NCBI RefSeq assembly: GCF_900101885.1
Contig: NZ_FNAN01000020.1
Location: 62,001 to 126,000 of the forward strand
Source of the DNA: Dyadobacter soli
Lineage (GTDB): Bacteria > Bacteroidota > Bacteroidia > Cytophagales > Spirosomataceae
Length of the DNA stretch: 64,000 nt
Direction: 5' to 3'
The notes below the pieces were generated by a model that was not told where the DNA came from, ran no database searches, and saw only the letters and a program-made list of their open reading frames with translations. The first letter of the stretch is position 1. The number at the start of each line of letters is the position of its first letter. Positions 6,339 to 14,900 of this stretch are shown here, in pieces. A program made the position numbers and the translations under genes.

Positions 6339-8978
6339 CTATTCGGATCGCAGCGTTTTGATCGGGTTAGCCAACGAAGCTTTGATGCTGCGGAACCCGA
6401 CGGTAAAAAATGCAACAAGCATGGTAATCATGATGGCCAGTACGAAAATCCCGGGGCCAGGTTCGATATGGTACGCAAAATCGCGGAGCCAATTGTTCGT
6501 AAACCACCATCCTAGCGGTGAAGCTACCAGAAATGCGATTAGTAACAGTTGCAAAAATTCTTTTCCAAAAAGCCACAGGACATCCGAAGTTTTCGCGCCC
6601 AGCACTTTTCGAACACCTATTTCCTTGGTCTTTTGATTAGCCATGAAGGAAACCAGACCGTATAACCCAAGACATCCAACGAAGATAGCCACCGCAGCAA
6701 ATGCCTGAAAAAGGCGCAGCAGCACATTGTCGAGTTTGTAGAGCCGCTCGACGTCTTCGTCCATAAACCGGTAGGTGAAAATGGATGACGGGTAAATTTT
6801 CGCCCACTCGGTTTCCAGTCTGGCAATGGTCGATGACATGTTGGATAGATTGATTTTTAGCCCGCAACTGCCGTAAGCCTCGCCACGAGTAGTCATGCAA
6901 AGGGGTTCGATGGCCGTGCGCAGAGACCGGAAGTGGAAGTCTTTTACCACGCCGACAACGGTACCCCGCCGGCCGTTGATGGTTGCTGCTTTGCCGATGG
7001 CGTCATCCATTGTTTTTAACCCCAGTGCTTTAATGGCCGTTTCGTTGAGCAAGTACTCGCGTATCGTATCGGACGGATTTAGGTTGCGGCCAGCAAGCAC
7101 AGGTATTTTAAACATCGGTACATATTGGTCATCCGCGGCTTTGATGGAAATCATGAATTGCTCGTGTTCGGGACGGCTATCGAACTGCATATTGCTGCGG
7201 CCAATTGCGTCGGATGCGGGCGGGGTATCGAAAAATGTGACATTTTCGATGTCTACAAGCCTGTTTAATTCGCTTTTTAATGAAGTGATTTTAGACGTTT
7301 GATTGTCAGGCACCGGCAGAATTACTATTGCATTTTTTTCAAAACCCAAATTGGCCTGCTGCGAATAGCGTAGTTGGTTTGTCATCACCAGCGTTCCTAT
7401 GATCAGTAGCTGGGAGATTGCAAACTGGCCTACAACCAACCCTTTACGGAGCGAAAACCCATGAGGCGAGCTTTGCGTAAGTTTGCCTTTTAAGGCTACC
7501 ACCGGTTGGAAGCGGGCAAGTATCAAGCCCGGATACGCGCCAGAGCAGAATACGACGACCACTAGCAAAGTGACCAGGAATGCAAGCAGGTGAATATCCT
7601 TAAATGGGTTAATGGATAGGTTAATTTCAAAAAGCTGGTTTACCATCGGGACAGAAAGATAGGCCAATCCGACTGCAACTACCAGGGCACCCGTTGCGAT
7701 CACCGCCGTTTCGGTCATGAATTGCCAGAACAATGCGCCGCGTTGACTGCCCAGCGCCTTACGAACGCCTATTTCCCGCGAGCGGGCTACTGCCTGCGCC
7801 GTAGCGAGGTTCACGAAGTTGACACAGGCGGTTAGCACGAGAAAAAAGCCAATCCAGGCAAAGGTGTACAGATTTTTCTTATCCGTTTTGCCGCGCAATT
7901 CCATATTGAAATGCACATCGGCCAGCTGTTGGAGCTTGAAGCGGAAGTATTTTGAAGCTTCTTTGTCATAGTGCCTATTGGAAATTGCGGGAAAAACAGT
8001 CGTATTGACCGACGCGGCCGAAATACCTGGTTTCAGCCGGACGAAGCACTGCATTTCCTTATTCACACTCATCCACCAGTCTTTTTCGACCATCCACGGG
8101 CTATGGCGTTGCAGGTTGCCGAACGGCACAAATATCTGTGAACGGAAGTCGGTGTTATCGGGGAGATTGGCAAGCACACCGGTAACCCGCACCATGAGCG
8201 AATCGTCGATCCGGAGCGTCTGACCGACAGCATCTGAGTCTCCAAAGTATTTTCTGGCAAGTTGCTCGGTGATCAGTGCTGCGTTTTGTCCCTGCAATGC
8301 GTGCGAGGCGCTACCTTCAATGAGCGGAAAGTTGAAAATAGAGAAGAACTCCGGATCGGCGAATGCAATATCTTCTTCAAACCGGTTACCGGATGGCAGA
8401 GATACTACCCGTTTAGGCAAATATGCGATGCGTCCGACTGTTTCTGCAACCGCATATTCGGAGCGGAATGCCTGACCCATCGGATTCGGAACGCCAGTGT
8501 TATAGGCGATCTTTTCGCCATGGAGTTCGGAGTAGATGCGGAAGATCCGGTCTTTGCCGGTGTGAAAATCCTCGAAGCTCAGGTGGTATTTTACCAAAGA
8601 AAAAATAAGCACTGCACATGCAATGCCCATGGTGAGGCTCACGGCGTTGATGGCCGTGTAGGATTTTTGGCGGTTTAATTTTCTGAATGCGACTTTAATA
8701 TAATTACTAAGCATGGCTATGGGATTGGGTGTAGAAGAATCGGCAAGGTAGAGGCTTGGTTGCACCTTCTCAGGCGCGCGCCGCCAGAGCCTGGGATGTA
8801 TCAGCAGGACGATGTCCAGCATGTAAAACAGTTGCGCGGCAAGGAGCCCAAACCGCCTGATTCGTTTTTGAAACAGCTCATAAAGATCGCCCAGAATCTC
8901 TTCTTGCAAATCGCTTGCGGCAATGCGCCCGATGAGCCGTTCGGCCCAGCGTGGCGGTTGGAAGGTTTTGGGTTTCAT
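6339..8978 (-). CDS. FtsX/MacB-type ABC transporter permease with N-terminal prefix domain
   Basis: An 879-residue protein starting MKPKTFQPPRWAERLIGRIA. This ATG lies one base after the padR stop (TGAtATG) and is preferred over an in-frame ATG inside padR. The first ~90 residues (SDLQEEILGDLYELFQKRIRRFG) are the permease prefix domain often coupled to PadR regulators in Bacteroidota. It then has a membrane helix, a MacB-like periplasmic domain, three helices (AVARSREIGVRKALGSQRGALF), a second periplasmic domain, and a final set (MANQKTKEIGVRKVLGAKTSDVLW). The repeated EIGVRKxLG motif marks the coupling region to the ATPase. It is a duplicated permease, so one chain supplies both halves. No ATP-binding subunit lies in the window. 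Likely role: export or mechanotransmission of an unknown substrate. Confidence 0.85.
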   Translation of the reverse strand: MKPKTFQPPRWAERLIGRIAASDLQEEILGDLYELFQKRIRRFGLLAAQLFYMLDIVLLIHPRLWRRAPEKVQPSLYLADSSTPNPIAMLSNYIKVAFRKLNRQKSYTAINAVSLTMGIACAVLIFSLVKYHLSFEDFHTGKDRIFRIYSELHGEKIAYNTGVPNPMGQAFRSEYAVAETVGRIAYLPKRVVSLPSGNRFEEDIAFADPEFFSIFNFPLIEGSASHALQGQNAALITEQLARKYFGDSDAVGQTLRIDDSLMVRVTGVLANLPDNTDFRSQIFVPFGNLQRHSPWMVEKDWWMSVNKEMQCFVRLKPGISAASVNTTVFPAISNRHYDKEASKYFRFKLQQLADVHFNMELRGKTDKKNLYTFAWIGFFLVLTACVNFVNLATAQAVARSREIGVRKALGSQRGALFWQFMTETAVIATGALVVAVGLAYLSVPMVNQLFEINLSINPFKDIHLLAFLVTLLVVVVFCSGAYPGLILARFQPVVALKGKLTQSSPHGFSLRKGLVVGQFAISQLLIIGTLVMTNQLRYSQQANLGFEKNAIVILPVPDNQTSKITSLKSELNRLVDIENVTFFDTPPASDAIGRSNMQFDSRPEHEQFMISIKAADDQYVPMFKIPVLAGRNLNPSDTIREYLLNETAIKALGLKTMDDAIGKAATINGRRGTVVGVVKDFHFRSLRTAIEPLCMTTRGEAYGSCGLKINLSNMSSTIARLETEWAKIYPSSIFTYRFMDEDVERLYKLDNVLLRLFQAFAAVAIFVGCLGLYGLVSFMANQKTKEIGVRKVLGAKTSDVLWLFGKEFLQLLLIAFLVASPLGWWFTNNWLRDFAYHIEPGPGIFVLAIMITMLVAFFTVGFRSIKASLANPIKTLRSE

Positions 8979-8979
8979 A

Positions 8980-9309
8980 TCAGTGCCCGAATGCTGTTTC
9001 TGAGATGCCCTCCCAAAGCATATTACGGATGCGCCTTGCCTCACGCAGGGCTAGCTCGCCTTCACAGGTGACTGTAAACAGACGCTTGCTCCGCCCGCCC
9101 CGCTCGGCAGATGCTTCCCCGAACCTGGAAACCACCAGCTTCTTCTCTTCCAGGCGTTGCAGTGTCCTGTGCACGACACCCAGGCTCATGGGGCGTCCCA
9201 AGTGCTCGTCGAGCGCTTCCAGAACCCCTACGCTGTAAGCATTATCGTATAACAATGCTACTGTCAGCAGCACCACTTCTTCAAATTCGCCCAATTGGGT
9301 ACCTTTCAT
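8980..9309 (-). CDS. PadR family transcriptional regulator
   Basis: The 109-residue product has the PadR winged-helix pattern: FEEVVLLTVALLYDNAYSVGVLEALDEHL, then MSLGVVHRTLQRLEEKKLVVSRFGEASAERGGRSKRLFTVT. The recognition helix lies at about 45-60 and the Gly-rich wing at about 75-90. PadR proteins are usually ligand-responsive repressors of their own operon. It is followed after one base by the permease gene, an arrangement repeated widely in Cytophagales, so it most likely controls that transporter. A dyad TGTTCA-N4-TGAACA at 9456-9471, about 150 bp upstream, is a possible operator. Confidence 0.88.
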   Translation of the reverse strand: MKGTQLGEFEEVVLLTVALLYDNAYSVGVLEALDEHLGRPMSLGVVHRTLQRLEEKKLVVSRFGEASAERGGRSKRLFTVTCEGELALREARRIRNMLWEGISETAFGH

Positions 9310-9791
9310 ATGCGCACGGATCAGACCAGAAATAATATCTTTTCACTTTGCATAGCAAATGGCGAGCCAGAGATCCAAATATGCCTTGATTGCCTAGTAA
9401 TGAGATTTTTAAACCAATAGGTGGCGTAAGGGGCGTTCGTTTTTGAGTGGAGTACTGTTCAAAACTGAACATACGATGGTCAGTAGGTTGCCAGGTACAT
9501 GGCACTGCGTGCGACACTAATGTAAATCATATGGTAAGCGCTCAACCAGCCTGTTAGAAGACAAGCTTCTGGCATGGTTTTTAACAATGCTTGCGAAACC
9601 CGTGAAAATAGGGGAAAAGTTGCTCAAAATACTAGATAAGCGGTGTGGGCAACGCATCCTAACCCGCGATGATAGCGGTAAAATTTGAAAGACCATTGGG
9701 GTGCAACGGGTAGATCATGAAGGTCATTGTTAACCATGCTTTATAAAATTCGCTGTCGTGTTTTCTTCATCAACATTCTAAAACTGAACAT
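9310..9791. other. Divergent intergenic region between padR and the alcohol dehydrogenase
   Basis: Nearly 480 bp without a supported gene. It carries two copies of the 12-mer AAAACTGAACAT, at 9461-9472 and at 9780-9791 directly before the dehydrogenase ATG. The first copy overlaps the dyad TGTTCA-N4-TGAACA (9456-9471). These could be operators for a regulator of either gene. No terminator is expected because the flanking genes diverge. Confidence 0.4.
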
Positions 9792-10949
9792 ATGTTAGCA
9801 ATGAATTACCGGGGCCCGTACCGGATACGGGCCGATTACAATAAACCTTTGCCGCAGATCGAGCATTCAGGCGATGCCATTGTAAGGGTTACCCGATCCT
9901 GCATTTGCGGCTCCGACCTGCATTTGTATCATGGAATGGTGCCTGACACCCGCGTGGGGACAACATTTGGCCACGAGTTTATCGGAGTGGTGGAAGAGAT
10001 CGGCTCGGATGTAAGAAACCTTAAGGTCGGAGATAACGTGCTTGTCCCGTTCAATGTATCTTGTGGAAAATGTGTTTTCTGCGAACAGGAACTTTTTGGA
10101 AACTGCCATGAATCCAACCCCGAAGCCACTGCTGTGGGCGGCATATTTGGCTACTCGCATACCGCCGGGGGATACGATGGCGGACAGGCCGAATATGTAC
10201 GGGTTCCCTATGCGGACGTAGGCCCGATCCTGATCCCGGAAGGAATGGACCATGACGACGCGGTACTGCTCACCGATGTGGTTCCGACAGGATATCAGGC
10301 AGCCGAAATGGCCGGGATCAAACCGGGCGATACGGTGGTAGTTTTCGGCGCTGGGCCGATTGGGATCATGGCAGCCAAATGCGCCTGGCTTTTTGGTGCC
10401 GGACGCGTGATCGTGATCGATCATATCGAATACCGCCTGGATTTTGTGAAGCAGTATGCGCAATGTGAAGCCTACAATTTTCGGTCGCTGGAAGATCCTG
10501 TGCTCTTTATCAAGAAAACCACCGACTGGATCGGGGCCGATGTGTGCATTGACGCTGTCGGCTGCGAGGCGGCGGGAAGCGCTTTTCATACCATTACCGG
10601 CCGGAAACTCATGTTGCAGGCTGGCGCAGCAACTGCACTCCATTGGGCGATCAATGCCGTGAAAAAGGGTGGGGTCGTGTCGATAGTAGGTGTGTATGGG
10701 CCAACAGGGAATATTATCCCCATTGGGAATGTGGTCAATAAAGGCATTACTATCAGGGCTAACCAGGCGTCTGTCAAACGGCTTCTCCCGAGGTTGATTG
10801 AGCATGTCCGGGCAGGCCGCATTGACCCCAAAGGGATCATAACCCACCGCGTTCCGCTGGAAGAAGTTTCGGATGCGTACCATATTTTTTCGGGCAAGCT
10901 TGATAATTGTATTAAAACAATCCTGATCCCGCCATCAGCCAGAAAATAA
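9792..10949 (+). CDS. Zinc-dependent medium-chain alcohol/formaldehyde dehydrogenase
   Basis: A 385-residue MDR enzyme. The catalytic zinc site is C39-GSDLH with GHE at 60-62. The structural zinc site has four Cys at 91, 94, 97 and 105. The NAD-binding fold has VVVFGAGPIGIMAAKCAWLFGA at about 184-205. The insertion around TGRKLMLQAGAATALHWAINAVKKGG is the longer loop typical of the glutathione-independent formaldehyde dehydrogenase/threonine dehydrogenase-like branch. It should oxidise an alcohol or aldehyde with NAD(P)+; the substrate cannot be read. The next gene starts 5 bp after the stop codon, so the two form an operon. This gene pair recurs near stress genes in related bacteria by my recollection. 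Confidence 0.88.
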   Translation: MLAMNYRGPYRIRADYNKPLPQIEHSGDAIVRVTRSCICGSDLHLYHGMVPDTRVGTTFGHEFIGVVEEIGSDVRNLKVGDNVLVPFNVSCGKCVFCEQELFGNCHESNPEATAVGGIFGYSHTAGGYDGGQAEYVRVPYADVGPILIPEGMDHDDAVLLTDVVPTGYQAAEMAGIKPGDTVVVFGAGPIGIMAAKCAWLFGAGRVIVIDHIEYRLDFVKQYAQCEAYNFRSLEDPVLFIKKTTDWIGADVCIDAVGCEAAGSAFHTITGRKLMLQAGAATALHWAINAVKKGGVVSIVGVYGPTGNIIPIGNVVNKGITIRANQASVKRLLPRLIEHVRAGRIDPKGIITHRVPLEEVSDAYHIFSGKLDNCIKTILIPPSARK

Positions 10950-10954
10950 ACATT

Positions 10955-11434
10955 ATGAAAAAGACACTTGAAGATTACAGTCACATCAATGGTTGGGGGA
11001 TAGACCAGGACCCTCTCGATGTTCCGGCCTATCCTATGAAGCGCCGGACCGAAAACGACAATAAGGGTATGATCTGGGAAAGGCCGGCACAGCAGCCCGA
11101 GCGTGTTGAAATTTTGCATTCCAATGAGCGCCCGGGCGTATCAGCCGTTTTCGGATCTCCCAACCCGCCAAGCGGACTGAGTGGTAAGCTCCGCCGTTTT
11201 GCTTTTAAGTACAGCGAGTCGCATGTGATGCATTGGATCGCCCTGCTCGTTGCCGACCGCATCAACATGTTCGAAGGGGTTGCCGAGGATTTCAAATCTG
11301 GCCATATTCCGGATGTGTTTTCGGAAATGGGTGGTCGGGCGGAAATAAAGCACAATGCAAAAGGCTTAGCAAAAAAGGCATTCATAGGACTTGCCGCAGT
11401 TACGCTGGTAGTTGCATTACTCAGGCGTAGGTAA
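10955..11434 (+). CDS. Conserved hypothetical protein with C-terminal membrane anchor
   Basis: This 159-residue protein starts MKKTLEDYSHINGWGIDQDP. It is Pro-rich in the first 70 residues (YPMKRRTEN, IWERPAQQPERVEILHSNERP), then has an amphipathic stretch (HVMHWIALLVADRINMFEGVAEDF). It ends with one hydrophobic helix (KAFIGLAAVTLVVALLRRR) that looks like a tail anchor with positive residues on the cytoplasmic side. I do not recognise a characterised family. Its position 5 bp after the dehydrogenase suggests a role tied to that enzyme, such as membrane recruitment. That is inference from context alone. Confidence 0.75.
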   Translation: MKKTLEDYSHINGWGIDQDPLDVPAYPMKRRTENDNKGMIWERPAQQPERVEILHSNERPGVSAVFGSPNPPSGLSGKLRRFAFKYSESHVMHWIALLVADRINMFEGVAEDFKSGHIPDVFSEMGGRAEIKHNAKGLAKKAFIGLAAVTLVVALLRRR

Positions 11435-11455
11435 ATACGCAACGTTATGCGTATT
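11434..11455. terminator. Hairpin between convergent genes
   Basis: AATACGCA (11434-11441) and TGCGTATT (11448-11455) are perfectly complementary around a 6-nt loop. The hairpin begins on the last base of the small membrane-anchored gene's stop codon and faces a convergent response regulator gene. It is short and lacks a long T-run, so it is a moderate terminator at best. Confidence 0.5.
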
Positions 11456-11494
11456 CAAACTGGCATTCTTGTAGGCTTCGTACATATCCCGACT

Positions 11495-11911
11495 TTATCC
11501 CGGGAAATTACCGCCTGTTTCACATATTTGGGTCATTTCTTTTTGTATTTCAGGCAAGCTGATTGGCTTTAAAAGAAATGCAAATGCCCCTAATCGCTCG
11601 GATTCTTCACGGTATTCTGCCTGGTCGCGATTGGTCATCATAATCACGTTGATTTGCTGCCAGCCGGGCTGTTGTTTAATCGCAGCCAAGGTTTGAAACC
11701 CGTCCATGTGCGGCATATCTACGTCAAGCAAGATCGCTGCCGGGAGTTCAGTCGCGGTCGGCGAGGTTGAATGGATTGCGTTGACCAGGTCGGCCCCATT
11801 GGCAAAAAACCGGATACGGTGCTGGGGCAGAAAAATGTTAAATACCTGGCCGACCAGGTACTGGTAATCTGCGTCATCATCCACCAGGTAAACTAAGCAA
11901 GATCCACTCAT
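11495..11911 (-). CDS. Receiver-only response regulator
   Basis: A 138-residue stand-alone REC domain. The acidic pair is in VYLVDDDADYQYL (about residues 10-12). The phosphorylation Asp is in ILLDVDMPHMDGF (Asp63 or the adjacent LD position). The Thr switch is MMTN (about 96) and the conserved Lys is in FLLKPIS (about 118). There is no output domain, so it must act by protein interaction or as a phosphorelay intermediate. It lies 33 bp downstream of the giant CheB/CheR/kinase gene on the same strand and is almost certainly its partner. The VDDDADYxYL start is shared with receiver domains linked to similar kinases in this window. Confidence 0.88.
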   Translation of the reverse strand: MSGSCLVYLVDDDADYQYLVGQVFNIFLPQHRIRFFANGADLVNAIHSTSPTATELPAAILLDVDMPHMDGFQTLAAIKQQPGWQQINVIMMTNRDQAEYREESERLGAFAFLLKPISLPEIQKEMTQICETGGNFPG

Positions 11912-11944
11912 ACGCCTATCGGTAAGTTTATATTAAAACGAGCG

Positions 11945-14900
11945 CTATTTGATATTCGTGAAGCGTATCACAAAGATTGTTCCTTTTGCTGTTTCACTTT
12001 CGACCTGCAGTTCGCCGCCGAGCATTTTACATAACTGAGCGACGATCGACAGACCAATGCCTTCGCTGCCGGGCATTCTGATTGGGTTTGCCTGTAAATC
12101 GGTGTCTTTGCTGTTCTGGTGGGTGAGACGGGCAATTTGCTGGTCTGAAAGGCCCGGTCCTGTGTCGGCAACACTCAGTTGCCAGCCATCACCGCCATCC
12201 AAAGATTGCCAACTGACTGTCACGCCTCCCGAGCTGGTATATTTCAGCGCGTTGAGCATCAGGTTTTGGGCGATTCGCCGGATCTGGACCGGGTCACTAT
12301 CGATTTCAAGTGTACCCGGGCCGTTGCTCCTGAGCCATAACTTACGTTCAGTCGCAAAAGCCTCGGTTCCATCAATAAGTCCTTGTAAAAGCTCGGCCAC
12401 ATCAAATCTGCTGATCCGGATTACCTCTTGCCCCGATTCCAGTCTGGCGTAGTCGAGTAAGCTGCTCATCAAGTGGGTCATCTGTCCGATGTTGCGCTGG
12501 ATCATCTGGATCAGCACATTGCTGTCCGATTCCTTTCCCGCCATTCCCAGAAGCTGCGTGGCAGAGGCTATCACCCCGACCTGGCCTCTGAGATCATGGG
12601 ATGCGGACCTTAGCAATTCCCCGCGCTCCTTCAATGCATTGCGAAGTTGTTCCAGGTTTTCTGCGCTTTGGCTGGACTTTTCCAGTTCTGCCAGCCAGAC
12701 TTGCTGTTGCGACTGGGCTTCTTTGAGCTCGGTGATATCCAGTCCTGTCAGTACCACACCGTCGTCCTGTCTGCTGACCGAGACACCTAACCACCGCTCT
12801 TGGCCCATATGGTTTATTAGCTTCTCGTCATACCTGGCTTGGTGCGATAAATATACATCTCGTAGAAAATCTAATGTATCACCTCCCCATAGCAGTGGCT
12901 CAAACTCTCTGGAATGGCTCCCGAGCAGCTCGCTAAGCGAGTGGCCTAAGAAGACGGATAGTTTTTGGTTGCCTACGGCCAACATGAAATCATTGATTTG
13001 ATCCGGCGCTTGCTTGCTGTGCACGGCTTTTAACAAACCGATGAAAGCCGGAGACGCGTCCAGCACTGCTTGCAGATTTTCGGCAAGCTGACGTATTTGC
13101 ACCTGGGCATTTTGCATGTCTGTGATGTCGCGGGCTATTGCGAGCACCGTCTGAACGGAGTCGTCCACACCACGTTCGGGCACCATCCGCGAGTAAAAGG
13201 CGGATTCGCCATCTGGCGTGGGGAAAGTATTATAGTGCTCCTGCGGCTGGCCGGTGCGGAAAACCTTTTGCAAACTAGCCATATAGGGGCCTGCAATGTC
13301 GTCGGGCTGGCCCATCTGCACATTGTTTTTGCCCAGCAGGTCTTCGAGCTGCTGCCCGGTCTTGATCACAAAGGCGTGATTGGCGAAAATGAGCCTGAGC
13401 TCACTGTCCCAGCGCGTGATCACATCCGGTGTGTTTTCGACCAGCGTTCTAAGCTGGGCTTCGCTTTGCCTGAGCTGCTCCTGGGCAAGGATATGGTCGG
13501 TAATGTCCCAATCGATACCCAGCATTTTTTTAGATATTTGATCCTGTGAGGGTAGGGGAGCGCCTTTCACTTTCAGGTATTTTACCGTATCCTGACTGTG
13601 GATACGCAGTACCTGCTCGAATGTGTGCTCGCCATTTTTGAGCCAATCTGTAAACTCTTGGGCAATAGCCAGATCAGCTGATATTGTCGTCTGAAGGTAT
13701 ATATCCGGATGTACCTGCTTACCTGTCGGCAAGCCAAAAAGATGGTACATTCCTTCCGACCAGCTGAAATGGCCAGTCACCCGGTCATACTCCCAGCTAC
13801 CGGTGCGCGCCATGGATTCGGTCTGTTGCTGCAAGGTCAGGGTTTTAAGGGCCTGCTCATGTTCAGCACGCTTGCGCATGGTGATATCCCGGGCAATCGT
13901 GGAGACCCCGATGGGCCTACCGTTCCCATCTTTAACTGGCGACATCACCACTTCCAGGTGCATTTCGCGCCCGTCTTTGTTAACGCGGATCGTATCAAAT
14001 ATTTCAACGCGCTGTGAATGCTTGATTTTGTCTGTGTCACTGAGCACACGGGCCAGGTCTTCGGGAAGCGTAAGCATGGTTAATGGTTTTCCCACTGCCT
14101 GGGCAGCCGAATAACCATACAAATCTTCGGCAGCCTTGTTCCAGCTGGTGATGACACCTTCAAAGTTTACGGTCATAATCGAGTCTTGCGATGATTCGAC
14201 AATGGCGGCCAGGAATGAGCGCGCTTCTTCTGCCGCACGGCGCTCGGTCAAATCCCGCATGATCTTAACTAATCCCAGAAGTTTTCCGCTGGAATCCTTT
14301 AAAGGCGACATCGAGCCGGAACCCCAAAACCGGCTGCCGTCCTTGCGCAGGTGCCAGCGCTCATTTTCAGCATGCCCATTTTCGCGTGCCGTCTTTTCTT
14401 CCAGGGCTGGCTGGCCGGTATCACGGTCTTCGGGCGTGAAAAGAATGTCACCTGGCTGCCCCATAATTTCAGCCTCCGAAAAGCCGGTCATGGCCTGCGC
14501 GCCAGGGCTCCAACTAGTCACCTGTCTTTTAAGGTCAAGGGTAAGGATAGCGTAGTCCTTAGCGCTTTCAAATACAAGGCGCATCCGCTCCTCGGATTGT
14601 CTCACGGCCTCTTCTGCCGCTTTACGCCGTGTAATATCAACAAATGTGAGAACGATGCCATTGATACGATCTTCCGCTGTCCGGTAGGGAAGAATACGCG
14701 TGAGAAAGACGCGATGGTCATGCGTTTGTACTTCCCGCTCGACGGGTAAGAGGCTTTCCAGCACTTTGCGCGCGTCTTCTTGCAGCCCGGTATAATCCAG
14801 CGAGTTGGTTATATCGCTCAGAGGCCGGCCGCTATCCGAGGGGATCAGGTTGAAAATTGATCTTGCCGCAGGGGTAAACAAATTTACGCGAAGGCTCCGG

